Source of the DNA: Streptomyces sp. NBC_01283
Lineage (GTDB): Bacteria > Actinomycetota > Actinomycetes > Streptomycetales > Streptomycetaceae
DNA length: 64,000 bases
Direction: 5' to 3'
Assembly: GCF_041435335.1 (NCBI RefSeq)
Contig: NZ_CP108430.1
Coordinates: forward strand, 4,619,501-4,683,500
Positions 54,888 to 63,179 of this stretch are shown piece by piece. Every line of letters starts with the position of its first letter. Positions within the stretch are counted from its first letter, which is position 1. Below the pieces are notes generated by a model. That model ran no database searches. It was not told where the DNA came from and worked only from the letters and a program-made list of their open reading frames with translations. The position numbers and the translations under genes are program-made.

Positions 54888-56426
54888 ATGCCCAGTGCAG
54901 AGACGACGCGCACGAGCGTGCACAAGACCACTAGTGCGCAGCAGCCCGAGCCCGTACGGCCGACCAAGGAGGATGAGGTCGCCGCGGCCGGCAGCGAGCT
55001 GATCGGTGGACCCATCGGCCGCAGAGTGCTGTACGCGGCGACATGGTGGACTCCCGTACGCGTCATCGCGCTCGTGGCCATCGGGATGTTCGCGCTCGGC
55101 ATGGTGCAGAAGATGCCGTGTTACGACGGCGCCTGGTTCCAGGGCGCGAGCTCGCAGTACACGCACGCCTGCTACTCCGACATCCCGCACCTCTACCAGG
55201 GGCGTGGCTTCGCCGATGGGCTCGTGCCCTACTTCGACAAGCTGCCCGGCGACATGGAGTACCTCGAATACCCGGTGCTGACCGGTGTGTTCATGGAGGT
55301 GGCCTCCTGGCTGACACCTGGCAGCGGCAGCATCCAGCACCAGGAGAAGTTCTACTGGATGGTCAATGCCGGGATGCTGATGGCCTGTACGGCGGTCATC
55401 GCCGTCTGCGTCGCCCGCACCCACAGGCGCCGCCCTTGGGACGGCCTGATGGTCGCCCTGGCGCCCGCATTCGCGTTGACGGCCACCATCAACTGGGACC
55501 TCTTCGCCGTCGCTCTCACGGCCGCCGCGATGCTGATGTGGGCGCGCGGGGGGAAGTTCGCCGCCGGTGTCCTGCTGGGTCTGGCGACTGCCGCGAAGCT
55601 CTATCCGGCGCTGCTCCTGGGCCCGCTGCTCATCCTGTGCTGGCGGGCGGGGCGCTGGCGGGCTTTCTGTGTGACGGCCGGGGCCGCGGTCGGTGCCTGG
55701 CTCGTGGTGAACCTGCCCGTGATGATCACGCACGACGCGACGGGCTTCCACATCCGCGAGGGCTGGGCGAAGTTCTACACCTTCAGCCAGGAGCGGGGCG
55801 TCGACTTCGGCTCGTTCTGGCTGGTCCTCTCGCAGCGCATGGACGACCCGCTGTCCACAGACACGGTCAACACCCTGGCGACGGCGCTGATGCTCCTTGC
55901 CTGCCTCGGTATCGGCGCACTGGGCCTGACCGCGCCGCGCCGCCCGCGCTTCGCGCAGCTCGCCTTCCTGGTGGTCGCCGCGTTCATCCTCACCAACAAG
56001 GTCTACTCGCCGCAGTACGTACTGTGGCTGATCCCCCTCGCCGCGCTGGCCCGGCCGCGCTGGCGTGACTTCTTGATCTGGCAGGCGTGCGAGGTCGCGT
56101 ACTTCCTGGGGATCTGGCTGTACCTCGCGTACACGACAAGCGGAGAAGCCCACAAGGGACTGCCGACCGAGGGGTATCAACTCGCCATCGTGGTCCACCT
56201 GCTGGGGACGCTGTACCTGTGCGCCGTGGTCGTACGCGACATCCTGATGCCGGAGAGGGACCCGGTACGGCGGTCCGGTGACGATGACCCCTCAGGGGGC
56301 GTCCTGGACGGCGCGGAGGACGTTTTCGTCCTCGGTCAGGCGGCTCATCCGCCGCGGCATGCGGTGCACGCGACAGAGAGGCCTCAGGTGCGGTGGGGCT
56401 CGACCTCTACCGACGTTTCACCCTGA
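54888..56426 (+). CDS. GT87-family (DUF2029) membrane glycosyltransferase
   Basis: 512 aa from ATG 54888. About ten to twelve membrane helices; conserved polyprenyl-phosphate-sugar transferase features include the periplasmic loop YLEYPVLTGVFMEV, INWDLFAVALTAAAML and FYTFSQERGVDFGSFW, plus TNKVYSPQYVLWLIPLAALA. GT87 proteins move mannose or arabinose from lipid carriers to lipoglycans or proteins in actinobacteria; the acceptor here is unknown. No ribosome binding site is seen; CAGGAT lies 7 nt before the start, so the message may be leaderless. The acidic/His C-terminal tail is unusual. Confidence 0.85.
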   Translation: MPSAETTRTSVHKTTSAQQPEPVRPTKEDEVAAAGSELIGGPIGRRVLYAATWWTPVRVIALVAIGMFALGMVQKMPCYDGAWFQGASSQYTHACYSDIPHLYQGRGFADGLVPYFDKLPGDMEYLEYPVLTGVFMEVASWLTPGSGSIQHQEKFYWMVNAGMLMACTAVIAVCVARTHRRRPWDGLMVALAPAFALTATINWDLFAVALTAAAMLMWARGGKFAAGVLLGLATAAKLYPALLLGPLLILCWRAGRWRAFCVTAGAAVGAWLVVNLPVMITHDATGFHIREGWAKFYTFSQERGVDFGSFWLVLSQRMDDPLSTDTVNTLATALMLLACLGIGALGLTAPRRPRFAQLAFLVVAAFILTNKVYSPQYVLWLIPLAALARPRWRDFLIWQACEVAYFLGIWLYLAYTTSGEAHKGLPTEGYQLAIVVHLLGTLYLCAVVVRDILMPERDPVRRSGDDDPSGGVLDGAEDVFVLGQAAHPPRHAVHATERPQVRWGSTSTDVSP

Positions 56427-56464
56427 GCGAACAGGCCTGGCCACAGGGGCGGCAAGGAACGGCT

Positions 56465-56502
56465 GAAGGGCCGGGAGCGACAAGCGTCGCTCCCGGCCCT
56501 TC
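56465..56502. terminator. Terminator between GT87 and racemase genes
   Basis: GAAGGGCCGGGAGCGAC (56465-56481), loop AAGC, GTCGCTCCCGGCCCTTC (56486-56502); 17-bp perfect stem between convergent genes, useful in both directions. Confidence 0.9.
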
Positions 56503-56536
56503 AATCTGTGGCCGTGCCCGAGTCGGTCCCGCTCGA

Positions 56537-57568
56537 TCAGCGGTCGACGATGCGGTCGAACTGCGTGGTGGTGTGCCGCAGGTGGGCCACCAGCTCCTCG
56601 CCCACCTTCGGCTCGGGTGCGTCCGAGGGCACGAAGAGGATGGAGACCTGCATGTGCGGCGGCTCCGCGAACCAGCGCTGCTTGCCGCCCCAGACGAACG
56701 GCGAGAGGTTGCGGTTGACGGTCGCGAGGCCCGCGCGGGCCACGCCCTTCGCCCGCGGCACCATGCCGTGCAGTGCCTTCGGGGCCTCCAGGCCGACGCC
56801 GTGCGAGGTGCCGCCCGCGACGACGACCAGCCAGCCGTCGGATGCGACCTTCTGCTGGCGGTAGCCGAAGCGGTCGCCCTTGGCCACCTGCGTGACGTCC
56901 AGGACGGCGCCGCGGTACTCGGTGGCCTCGTGGTCACCCAGCCACAGATGCGTGCCGATGCGGGCGCGGAAGCGCGTCTGCGGGAACTGCTGCTGCAGGC
57001 GGGCGAGTTCGTTCGCCTTGAGGTGGCTGACGAACATCGTGTGCAGTGGAAGACGGGCGGCACGCAGCCGGTCCATCCAGCCGATGACCTCCTCGACGGC
57101 ATCCGAGCCGTCGGTGCGGTCCAGCGGCAGGTGGATCGCGAAGCCCTCGAGCCGTACGTCCTCGATGGCCGCGTGCAGCTGTGAGAGCTCCTGCTCGCTC
57201 ACGCCGTGCCGCTTCATCGAGGACATGACCTCGATGACGACGCGGGCGCCCACGAGGCCGTGTACGCCGTCCAGGGACGATACGGAGCGGATGACGCGGT
57301 CGGGCAGCGGCACGGGCTCCTCGCCCCGCCGGAACGGGGTCAGGACCAGCAGATCACCGCTGAACCAGTCCTTGATCCGGGCGGCTTCGTACGTGGTGCC
57401 GACGGCGAGGACGTCGGAGCCGAAGCGGGTCGCTTCTTCCGCGAGGCGCTCGTGACCGAAGCCGTAGCCGTTGCCCTTGCAGACCGGGACGATTCCCGGA
57501 AACTGCTCCAGCACGTGCTTGTGGTGTGCCCGCCAGCGCGCGGTGTCGACATAGAGCGTGAGCGCCAT
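56537..57568 (-). CDS. Alanine-racemase-like PLP enzyme beside femX
   Basis: 343 aa, fold type III PLP barrel. The PLP lysine is in VCKGNGYGFG (about residue 31). The second-domain Tyr motif GYGRTF appears as RFGYRQQK, so the Tyr may be kept but its surroundings differ, and the protein is shorter than a normal Alr (about 370-390 aa). It may racemise alanine or another amino acid, or be a binding protein. The femX gene lies 90 bp upstream on the same strand, suggesting a joint role in cell-wall precursor making. The main alr is presumably elsewhere. Confidence 0.85.
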   Translation of the reverse strand: MALTLYVDTARWRAHHKHVLEQFPGIVPVCKGNGYGFGHERLAEEATRFGSDVLAVGTTYEAARIKDWFSGDLLVLTPFRRGEEPVPLPDRVIRSVSSLDGVHGLVGARVVIEVMSSMKRHGVSEQELSQLHAAIEDVRLEGFAIHLPLDRTDGSDAVEEVIGWMDRLRAARLPLHTMFVSHLKANELARLQQQFPQTRFRARIGTHLWLGDHEATEYRGAVLDVTQVAKGDRFGYRQQKVASDGWLVVVAGGTSHGVGLEAPKALHGMVPRAKGVARAGLATVNRNLSPFVWGGKQRWFAEPPHMQVSILFVPSDAPEPKVGEELVAHLRHTTTQFDRIVDR

Positions 57569-57658
57569 GGCCGGATCCCGGAACCTTTCTAGTGGCTGCG
57601 GTGTATCAGAGGTATGAAGACTATTTGCGGTGGTGCGAATTGTGCCCGGGCAGCGCGG

Positions 57659-58780
57659 TCAGCGGCGCGACATGTAGATGTCGAGCGCCTTGTGGAGCAG
57701 CTTGTTGAGCGGGAAGTCCCACTCGCCGATGTACTCGACAGCCTCTCCACCCGTGCCCACCTTGAACTGAATCAGTCCGAAGAGGTGGTCCGTCTCGTCC
57801 AGAGAGTCGGAGATGCCCCGCAAGTCATAGACGGTGGCGCCGAGCGCGTAGGCGTCCCGGAGCATCCGCCACTGCATCGCGTTCGAGGGCCTGACCTCAC
57901 GGCCGATGTTGTCCGAAGCGCCGTAGGAGTACCAGACATGCCCGCCGACGACGAGCATGGTCGCCGCGGACAGGTTCACGCCGTTGTGCCGCGCGAAGTA
58001 CAGCCGCATGCGGTTGGGATCCTCGGAGTTGAGGGCCCGCCACATCTGCTGGAAGTAACCCAGCGGCCTCGGACGGAACTTGTCGCGGATCGCGGTGATC
58101 TCGTAAAGGCGCTGCCATTCGGCGAGGTCCTCGTAACCGCCCTGGACGACCTCGACGCCGGCCTTCTCGGCCTTCTTGATATTGCGTCGCCACAGCTGGT
58201 TGAAGCCCTTGAGGACTTCGTCCAGGGAGCGGTTGGCCAGCGGAACCTGGAAGACATAACGCGGCTGTACGTCACCGAAGCCGGCGCCGCCGTCCTCGCC
58301 CTGCTGCCAGCCCATCTTCCGCAGCCGGTCGGAGACCTCGAAGGCACGCGGCTCGATGTGCGAGGCCTCGACGTCCCGCAGTCGCTTCACGTCAGGGTTC
58401 TGGATGCCCGACTTGATCGCGGGAGCGCCCCAGCGCCGGATGACGACCGGCGGGCCCATCTTCACGGAGAAGGCGCCCTGCCGCTTCAGATGCGCGAGCA
58501 TCGGCTGCAGCCAGTCGTCCAGGTTCGGTGCGTACCAATTGATGACCGGGCCCTCGGGAAGGTAAGCGAGGTAACGCTTCACCTTGGGCAGCTGTCGGTA
58601 GAGCACCAGGCCCGCACCGACGAGTTCGCCGGTCCGGTCGTCGAACCAGCCCAGGTTCTCCGAACGCCATTCACTCTTCACATCCGCCCATGCCGGGACC
58701 TGGCAATGACTCGCCGACGGCAGGCTCTGGATATACGCCAGATGCTGCTCGCGACTGATGGTCCTCAGGGTCAGACTCAT
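57659..58780 (-). CDS. femX: FemX/FemAB-family peptidoglycan bridge aminoacyltransferase
   Basis: 373 aa. Fem transferases have two GNAT-like halves: residues 1-150 (QVPAWADVKSEWRSENLGWF, YLPEGPVINWYAPNLDDWLQ) and 155-370 (WRRNIKKAEKAGVEVVQGGY, RPSNAMQWRMLRDAYALGAT, YDLRGISDSLDETDHLFGLI). It transfers glycine from glycyl-tRNA to lipid II; Streptomyces peptidoglycan has a single Gly bridge on LL-diaminopimelate, and FemX is the matching enzyme (essential in S. coelicolor). ATG 58780. It precedes the racemase-like gene. Confidence 0.93.
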   Translation of the reverse strand: MSLTLRTISREQHLAYIQSLPSASHCQVPAWADVKSEWRSENLGWFDDRTGELVGAGLVLYRQLPKVKRYLAYLPEGPVINWYAPNLDDWLQPMLAHLKRQGAFSVKMGPPVVIRRWGAPAIKSGIQNPDVKRLRDVEASHIEPRAFEVSDRLRKMGWQQGEDGGAGFGDVQPRYVFQVPLANRSLDEVLKGFNQLWRRNIKKAEKAGVEVVQGGYEDLAEWQRLYEITAIRDKFRPRPLGYFQQMWRALNSEDPNRMRLYFARHNGVNLSAATMLVVGGHVWYSYGASDNIGREVRPSNAMQWRMLRDAYALGATVYDLRGISDSLDETDHLFGLIQFKVGTGGEAVEYIGEWDFPLNKLLHKALDIYMSRR

Positions 58781-58926
58781 TCGGGGCGCTCCTCGGGCTG
58801 GTGTGTCCCCATGGGTACAAGGGCTCCGGCTCTCGCGCCGAAGCCTACTGTGCCCCGAGAGCGCCCCGTCTGGGCGTACGGAACCTTGGCCCCCGGCCTA
58901 TGCCCGCCGGGGGCGTCGAGGGGCGG

Positions 58927-59238
58927 CTACCAAAGCCCGCCGAAGAGTCCGCCATGGGCCATACCCAGGAAGAATCCGACCGCTGATGCACCGAGGCCGA
59001 GAATCAGGCCGAAGCGTTCGCGGGTCGTCTCGGAGATGAACTGTCCCCACGCACCCGTGGCGATCCCGGCCAGGCCGGCCCAGGAGCTGAGCAGGTGGAG
59101 GTTGTGGAACATCGCCGTGACGAAGGCGATCGCACCCAGGACTAGGGTCACGCCGAGGAGCGTGTCCTGCATGGGATGGGCCTTGCCGTCCGTGGCGAAG
59201 AGAGAACCAGCGGTGTTCGGTCGCAATACCTGTGCCAT
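58927..59238 (-). CDS. Small four-helix membrane protein
   Basis: 103 aa from ATG 59238, with the strongest ribosome binding site in the region (AGGAGGTGCC). Four hydrophobic segments: TLLGVTLVLGAIAFVTAMF, LLSSWAGLAGIATGAWG, FGLILGLGASAVGFFLG, HGGLFGGLW. It lies between femX and rpsF in Streptomyces. I recognise no named family. Confidence 0.78.
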   Translation of the reverse strand: MAQVLRPNTAGSLFATDGKAHPMQDTLLGVTLVLGAIAFVTAMFHNLHLLSSWAGLAGIATGAWGQFISETTRERFGLILGLGASAVGFFLGMAHGGLFGGLW

Positions 59239-59461
59239 AAGGCACCTCCTGCGGAAGGCGGCGCATCGTAGCGCCATACACACCCGATGTGTACAGATTC
59301 TGCCCGTCGCCCGCCGGATTTCAACCGGAAGCCCAGGTGCGGGTAGTGTGTACCGTCTGCACCGGTGTCTGCCCAGGCCATGGCAGGGACTCCCGATCGG
59401 TTCAACGACCGGGAAGCCCGATTGTCAGTGGCTGCCGATACCGTTGCGTACGCATCACGAC

Positions 59462-59504
59462 CCTCCTGCCACGGAACGACCGTGGCCGCTGAGTCCAAAG
59501 GAGG
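59462..59504 (+). promoter_or_regulatory. rpsF leader structure that can sequester the ribosome binding site
   Basis: CCTCCT (59462-59467) can pair with AGGAGG (59499-59504), the rpsF ribosome binding site. Directly inside is GCCACGG (59468-59474) / CCGTGGC (59480-59486), loop AACGA, so both stems can stack. The rpsF leader of many bacteria binds an S6:S18 complex through an exposed CCG; a CCG is present here (59486-59488 area). Confidence 0.5.
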
Positions 59505-59514
59505 TGGGTTCCAC

Positions 59515-59805
59515 ATGCGTCACTACGAAGTGATGGTCATCCTCGACCCCGATCTCGAGGAGCGCGCTGTCTCCCCGTTGATCGAGAACTTCCTCTCCGT
59601 CGTCCGTGAGGGCAACGGAAAGGTCGAGAAGGTCGACACCTGGGGCCGTCGTCGTCTCTCGTACGAGATCAAGAAGAAGCCCGAGGGCATCTACTCGGTC
59701 ATCGACCTGCAGGCCGAGCCTGCGGTCGTCAAGGAGCTCGACCGCCAGATGAACCTGAACGAGTCGGTCCTCCGGACCAAGGTCCTCCGTCCCGAGACCC
59801 ACTGA
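59515..59805 (+). CDS. rpsF: 30S ribosomal protein S6
   Basis: 96 aa. [39 protein letters not shown] and [14 protein letters not shown] are conserved. First gene of rpsF-ssb-rpsR-rplI; S6 binds S18 on the 30S platform. Strong ribosome binding site AAAGGAGGTGGG. Confidence 0.98.
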
Positions 59806-59885
59806 GCTTCCTAGCTCAGCGGTACTCGGGATCCGAGTAGCAGCAGCAAAAGCAGCCAGCAGCAAACCCGCCGAGAGGTTCCCCC

Positions 59886-60494
59886 ATGGCAGGCGAGACC
59901 GTCATCACGGTCGTCGGCAATCTTGTCGACGACCCCGAGCTGCGCTTCACCCCCTCCGGTGCGGCGGTCGCGAAGTTCCGTGTCGCGTCCACTCCCCGCA
60001 CCTTCGACCGCCAGACCAATGAGTGGAAGGACGGCGAAAGCCTCTTCCTCACCTGCTCGGTCTGGCGTCAGGCGGCGGAGAACGTCGCGGAGTCGCTTCA
60101 GCGAGGCATGCGCGTCGTCGTGCAGGGCCGGTTGAAGCAGCGGTCCTACGAGGACCGTGAGGGCATCAAGCGCACGGTCTACGAGCTGGACGTCGAGGAA
60201 GTCGGCGCCAGCTTGAAGAACGCCACGGCCAAGGTCACCAAGACCACCGGTCGCGGTGGCCAGGGTGGCGGATTCGGCGGCGGTGGCGGCGGCCAGCAGG
60301 GCGGCGGCAACTGGGGCGGCGGCTCCGGTGGCGGTCAGCCTCAGGGTGGCGGCGGTGCTCCCGCCGACGACCCCTGGGCGACCGGTGCGCCGGCCGGCGG
60401 CGGCCAGCAGCAGGGCGGCGGCGGTGGCTGGGGCGGAAGCTCCGGTGGCTCCGGCGGCTCTGGCGGCGGCTACTCGGACGAGCCCCCCTTCTAG
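59886..60494 (+). CDS. ssb: Single-stranded DNA-binding protein
   Basis: 202 aa. OB-fold in residues 1-110 ([60 protein letters not shown]), then a Gly/Gln-rich linker with GGGG runs and the acidic tip SDEPPF that recruits repair and replication proteins. This is the essential SsbA form, in the ribosomal operon, 80 bp after rpsF. Confidence 0.97.
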   Translation: MAGETVITVVGNLVDDPELRFTPSGAAVAKFRVASTPRTFDRQTNEWKDGESLFLTCSVWRQAAENVAESLQRGMRVVVQGRLKQRSYEDREGIKRTVYELDVEEVGASLKNATAKVTKTTGRGGQGGGFGGGGGGQQGGGNWGGGSGGGQPQGGGGAPADDPWATGAPAGGGQQQGGGGGWGGSSGGSGGSGGGYSDEPPF

Positions 60495-60550
60495 GCCTCA
60501 GGCCAAGGGTGGGCCGTTCCCACACTTCTTGATCAAACAGGAGAGAACAC

Positions 60551-60787
60551 ATGGCGAAGCCGCCTGTGCGCAAGCCTAAGAAGAAGGTCTGCGCATTCTG
60601 CAAGGACAAGGTCACGTACGTGGACTACAAGGACACGAACATGCTGCGGAAGTTCATTTCCGACCGCGGCAAGATCCGTGCCCGCCGCGTGACCGGCAAC
60701 TGCACGCAGCACCAGCGTGACGTCGCCACGGCCGTGAAGAACAGCCGTGAGATGGCGCTGCTGCCCTACACGTCCACCGCGCGATAA
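60551..60787 (+). CDS. rpsR: 30S ribosomal protein S18, zinc-binding (C+) form
   Basis: 78 aa. [20 protein letters not shown] starts with a Cys pair, and a third Cys with His in NCTQHQ completes a C+-type zinc site. Streptomyces also has zinc-free S18 paralogues expressed under zinc starvation; this is the zinc-rich form. Partner of S6. Confidence 0.97.
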   Translation: MAKPPVRKPKKKVCAFCKDKVTYVDYKDTNMLRKFISDRGKIRARRVTGNCTQHQRDVATAVKNSREMALLPYTSTAR

Positions 60788-60805
60788 GGGAAGGGTGACC
60801 GACAA

Positions 60806-61252
60806 ATGAAGATCATCCTCACCCACGAGGTCTCCGGCCTCGGTGCCGCCGGCGAGGTCGTAGACGTCAAGGACGGCTACGCCCGCAACTACCTGATCCC
60901 GCGGAGCTTTGCGATCCGCTGGACCAAGGGTGGCGAGAAGGACGTCGAGCAGATCCGTCGTGCTCGCAAGATCCACGAGATCGCGACCATCGAGCAGGCC
61001 AACGAGGTCAAGGCCAAGCTCGAGGGCGTCAAGGTCCGTCTGGCCGTCCGCTCCGGCGACGCCGGTCGTCTCTTCGGTTCCGTCACCCCGGCTGACGTCG
61101 CTTCGGCGATCGAGGCCGCTGGTGGTCCGAAGATCGACAAGCGTCGTGTCGAGCTGGGCTCGCCGATCAAGACGCTGGGCGCCCACGCGACGTCCGTGCG
61201 TCTGCACCCCGAGGTTGCCGCTCAGGTCAACATCGAGGTCGTCTCCGCCTAA
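60806..61252 (+). CDS. rplI: 50S ribosomal protein L9
   Basis: 148 aa. [20 protein letters not shown] and [20 protein letters not shown] form the N-terminal RNA-binding domain; the long connecting helix and a C-terminal domain ([20 protein letters not shown]) follow. Last gene of the operon. Confidence 0.98.
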   Translation: MKIILTHEVSGLGAAGEVVDVKDGYARNYLIPRSFAIRWTKGGEKDVEQIRRARKIHEIATIEQANEVKAKLEGVKVRLAVRSGDAGRLFGSVTPADVASAIEAAGGPKIDKRRVELGSPIKTLGAHATSVRLHPEVAAQVNIEVVSA

Positions 61253-61280
61253 GCACTGCGCTTGGCAGGGCTGAAGCAAC

Positions 61281-61313
61281 CGTTGGGCCGCACCCTCAGG
61301 GTGCGGCCCAACG
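61281..61313 (+). terminator. Terminator after rplI
   Basis: CGTTGGGCCGCACC-CTCAG-GGTGCGGCCCAACG, 14-bp stem, followed by TGTTT. Confidence 0.88.
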
Positions 61314-61340
61314 TGTTTCACGGGCTGTTTCATGGACGCT

Positions 61341-61354
61341 GTTTCACGTGAAAC
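61341..61354. other. parS: parS site 10
   Basis: Perfect GTTTCACGTGAAAC in a 20-bp palindrome (GCT...AGC). Two degenerate copies (GTTTCACGGGC at 61316 and GTTTCATGGAC at 61327) lie just before it. Confidence 0.93.
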
Positions 61355-61381
61355 AGCCGGGTGGCGATCAGCTCGTCAGGG

Positions 61382-62719
61382 TCAGCGGGTGGCGCCGGTG
61401 ACGATCCAGTGGCCGGAGCGTGTGCGCAGCCAGAGGGTCACCATGCGGACCGCCATCATCAGGGCCATCGCTGCCCAGACGGCGGTCAGTCCGCCACCCA
61501 GGGTGGGCACGAGGAGCGCCACCGGAGCGAAGACCGCCAGTGTGACCAGCATCGCCCAGGCCAGATACGGGCCGTCTCCCGCTCCCATCAGGACGCCGTC
61601 GAGGACGTAGACGATGCCGCAGATCGGCTGCGAGATGGCCACCACCACAAGTGCGGGCAGGGCCGCGTCCTGGACGACGGAGTCGCTGGAGAAGAGCGGG
61701 ATGAACAGCGGCCTGGCCAGGACGACCAGCACGCCGAGCACGACCCCCGAGGCGATGCCCCACTGCACCATGCGGCGGCAGACGTCGCGGGCGCCCTGGG
61801 GATCGTTCGCGCCCAGGTAGCGGCCGATGATCGCCTGGCCGGCGATGGCGATGGCGTCGAGGGCGAAGGCCAGCAGGCTCCACAGGGACAGGATGATCTG
61901 GTGGGCGGCCACATCGGCGTCGCCGAGGCGGGCCGCCACCGCGGTCGCGATCATCAGGATCGCCCGCAGCGAGAGCGTACGGACGAGAAGCGGGGCGCCC
62001 GCTTGGGCGCAGGCCCTGATGCCGGCGGCGTCGGGGCGCAGGGAGGCGCCGTGGCGCTTGGCTCCGCGGACGACGACGAAGAGGTACACGGCGGCCATCG
62101 CGCACTGGGCGATGACGGTGCCCCAGGCGGAACCGGCGATGCCCAGGCCGGCGCCGTAGACGAGGGCCACGTTCAGGACGCCGTTGGCGACGAAGCCGCC
62201 GATCGCCACGTACAGCGGGGTCTTCGTGTCCTGCAGTCCGCGCAGGACACCGGTGGAGGCGAGTACGACGAGCATGGCGGGGATGCCGAGCGAGGAGATG
62301 CGCAGATATGTGATCGCGTACGGGGCTGCGGTGTTCGATGCGCCGAAGAGCTCCACGATCGCGGGTGCGGCGGGCAGGACGACGGCGATGACGGCGGCAC
62401 CGAGCAGGAGGGCCAGCCAGATGCCGTCCATGCCCTGACGGATGGCGGCCTGGAGATCTCCGGCGCCCACCCGGCGGGCGACGGCTGCCGTGGTCGCGTA
62501 GGCGAGGAAGACGAAGACGCTCACGGCGGTGGTGAGGAGCGCCGAGGCCACGCCGAGTCCGGCCAGTTGCGCGGTGCCGAGGTGGCCCACGATGGCGCTG
62601 TCGGCCATCACGAAGAGAGGCTCGGCGACAAGTGCGCCGAAGGCGGGAACGGCGAGGGCGATGATCTCTCGGTCATGCTGTCGCCGAGCGGCCTTGGTCG
62701 CCGCGGGAGCCTGTGTCAT
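61382..62719 (-). CDS. MATE-family efflux transporter
   Basis: 445 aa from ATG 62719; an in-frame GTG lies three codons upstream. Twelve helices in two MatE halves: LAVPAFGALVAEPLFVMADSA opens the first, with HLGTAQLAGLGVASALL; TLSLRAILMIATAVAARLGD and AAHQIILSLWSLLAFALDAI open the second. MATE proteins export cations or drugs using Na+ or H+. The group is the DinF type. Transcription likely starts at or near the ATG. Confidence 0.93.
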   Translation of the reverse strand: MTQAPAATKAARRQHDREIIALAVPAFGALVAEPLFVMADSAIVGHLGTAQLAGLGVASALLTTAVSVFVFLAYATTAAVARRVGAGDLQAAIRQGMDGIWLALLLGAAVIAVVLPAAPAIVELFGASNTAAPYAITYLRISSLGIPAMLVVLASTGVLRGLQDTKTPLYVAIGGFVANGVLNVALVYGAGLGIAGSAWGTVIAQCAMAAVYLFVVVRGAKRHGASLRPDAAGIRACAQAGAPLLVRTLSLRAILMIATAVAARLGDADVAAHQIILSLWSLLAFALDAIAIAGQAIIGRYLGANDPQGARDVCRRMVQWGIASGVVLGVLVVLARPLFIPLFSSDSVVQDAALPALVVVAISQPICGIVYVLDGVLMGAGDGPYLAWAMLVTLAVFAPVALLVPTLGGGLTAVWAAMALMMAVRMVTLWLRTRSGHWIVTGATR

Positions 62720-62726
62720 GCACACC

Positions 62727-62756
62727 AATCTAATCTTCCACAGGTAAGAGATGCAA
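62727..62756 (-). promoter_or_regulatory. MATE gene promoter, possibly leaderless
   Basis: Minus strand: TTGCAT (62756-62751), 18-nt spacer, TAGATT (62732-62727), 7 nt before ATG 62719. No ribosome binding site lies between them. Confidence 0.65.
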
Positions 62757-62907
62757 TGTATCTAAGACCCTTACTAGGTCTCGAGTCGGACACTCTTCGA
62801 GGCGCTGTTCGGCGCGATCTTGGGCCGACTGGGGAAGTTTTTCTTCTGCACAGCCGGTGGATGCGAAAGCTGCAGGTCAGGGTGGGTTTCTGGAGTAGGT
62901 TGAGTGC

Positions 62908-62996
62908 TTGTTCACAGGCCTGTCCACCGAGCCGTGCACAGGTTTGGCGGGGTTCTCCACAGCAACGCGCCCGTCATCCACACCGCCTGTGGATAA
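62908..62996. other. Cluster of DnaA-box-like sites before dnaB
   Basis: TTGTTCACA (62908-62916), TTCTCCACA (62953-62961), TCATCCACA (62974-62982) and, on the other strand, a perfect TTATCCACA (62988-62996). They lie in the 460-bp gene-free interval 62720-63179, which otherwise holds only the MATE promoter and, presumably, the dnaB promoter. Confidence 0.65.
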
Positions 62997-63179
62997 CCAG
63001 ATTGGCTGACGGTGGCCGCGGGCCTACCGTGGTGCGGCGCCCCCCTCGTGATCCTGCCTCGGAAAGCCCGAAAATCCGACGCGTCAGAACCGGAGTTGGG
63101 TCGCTCATTTGTCAGTGTCGTGCCGTAAGAAAGAGGGGCACGGCTAGGTCCGCGCGGCGGACGTGAGGGAGGTGGCCCG

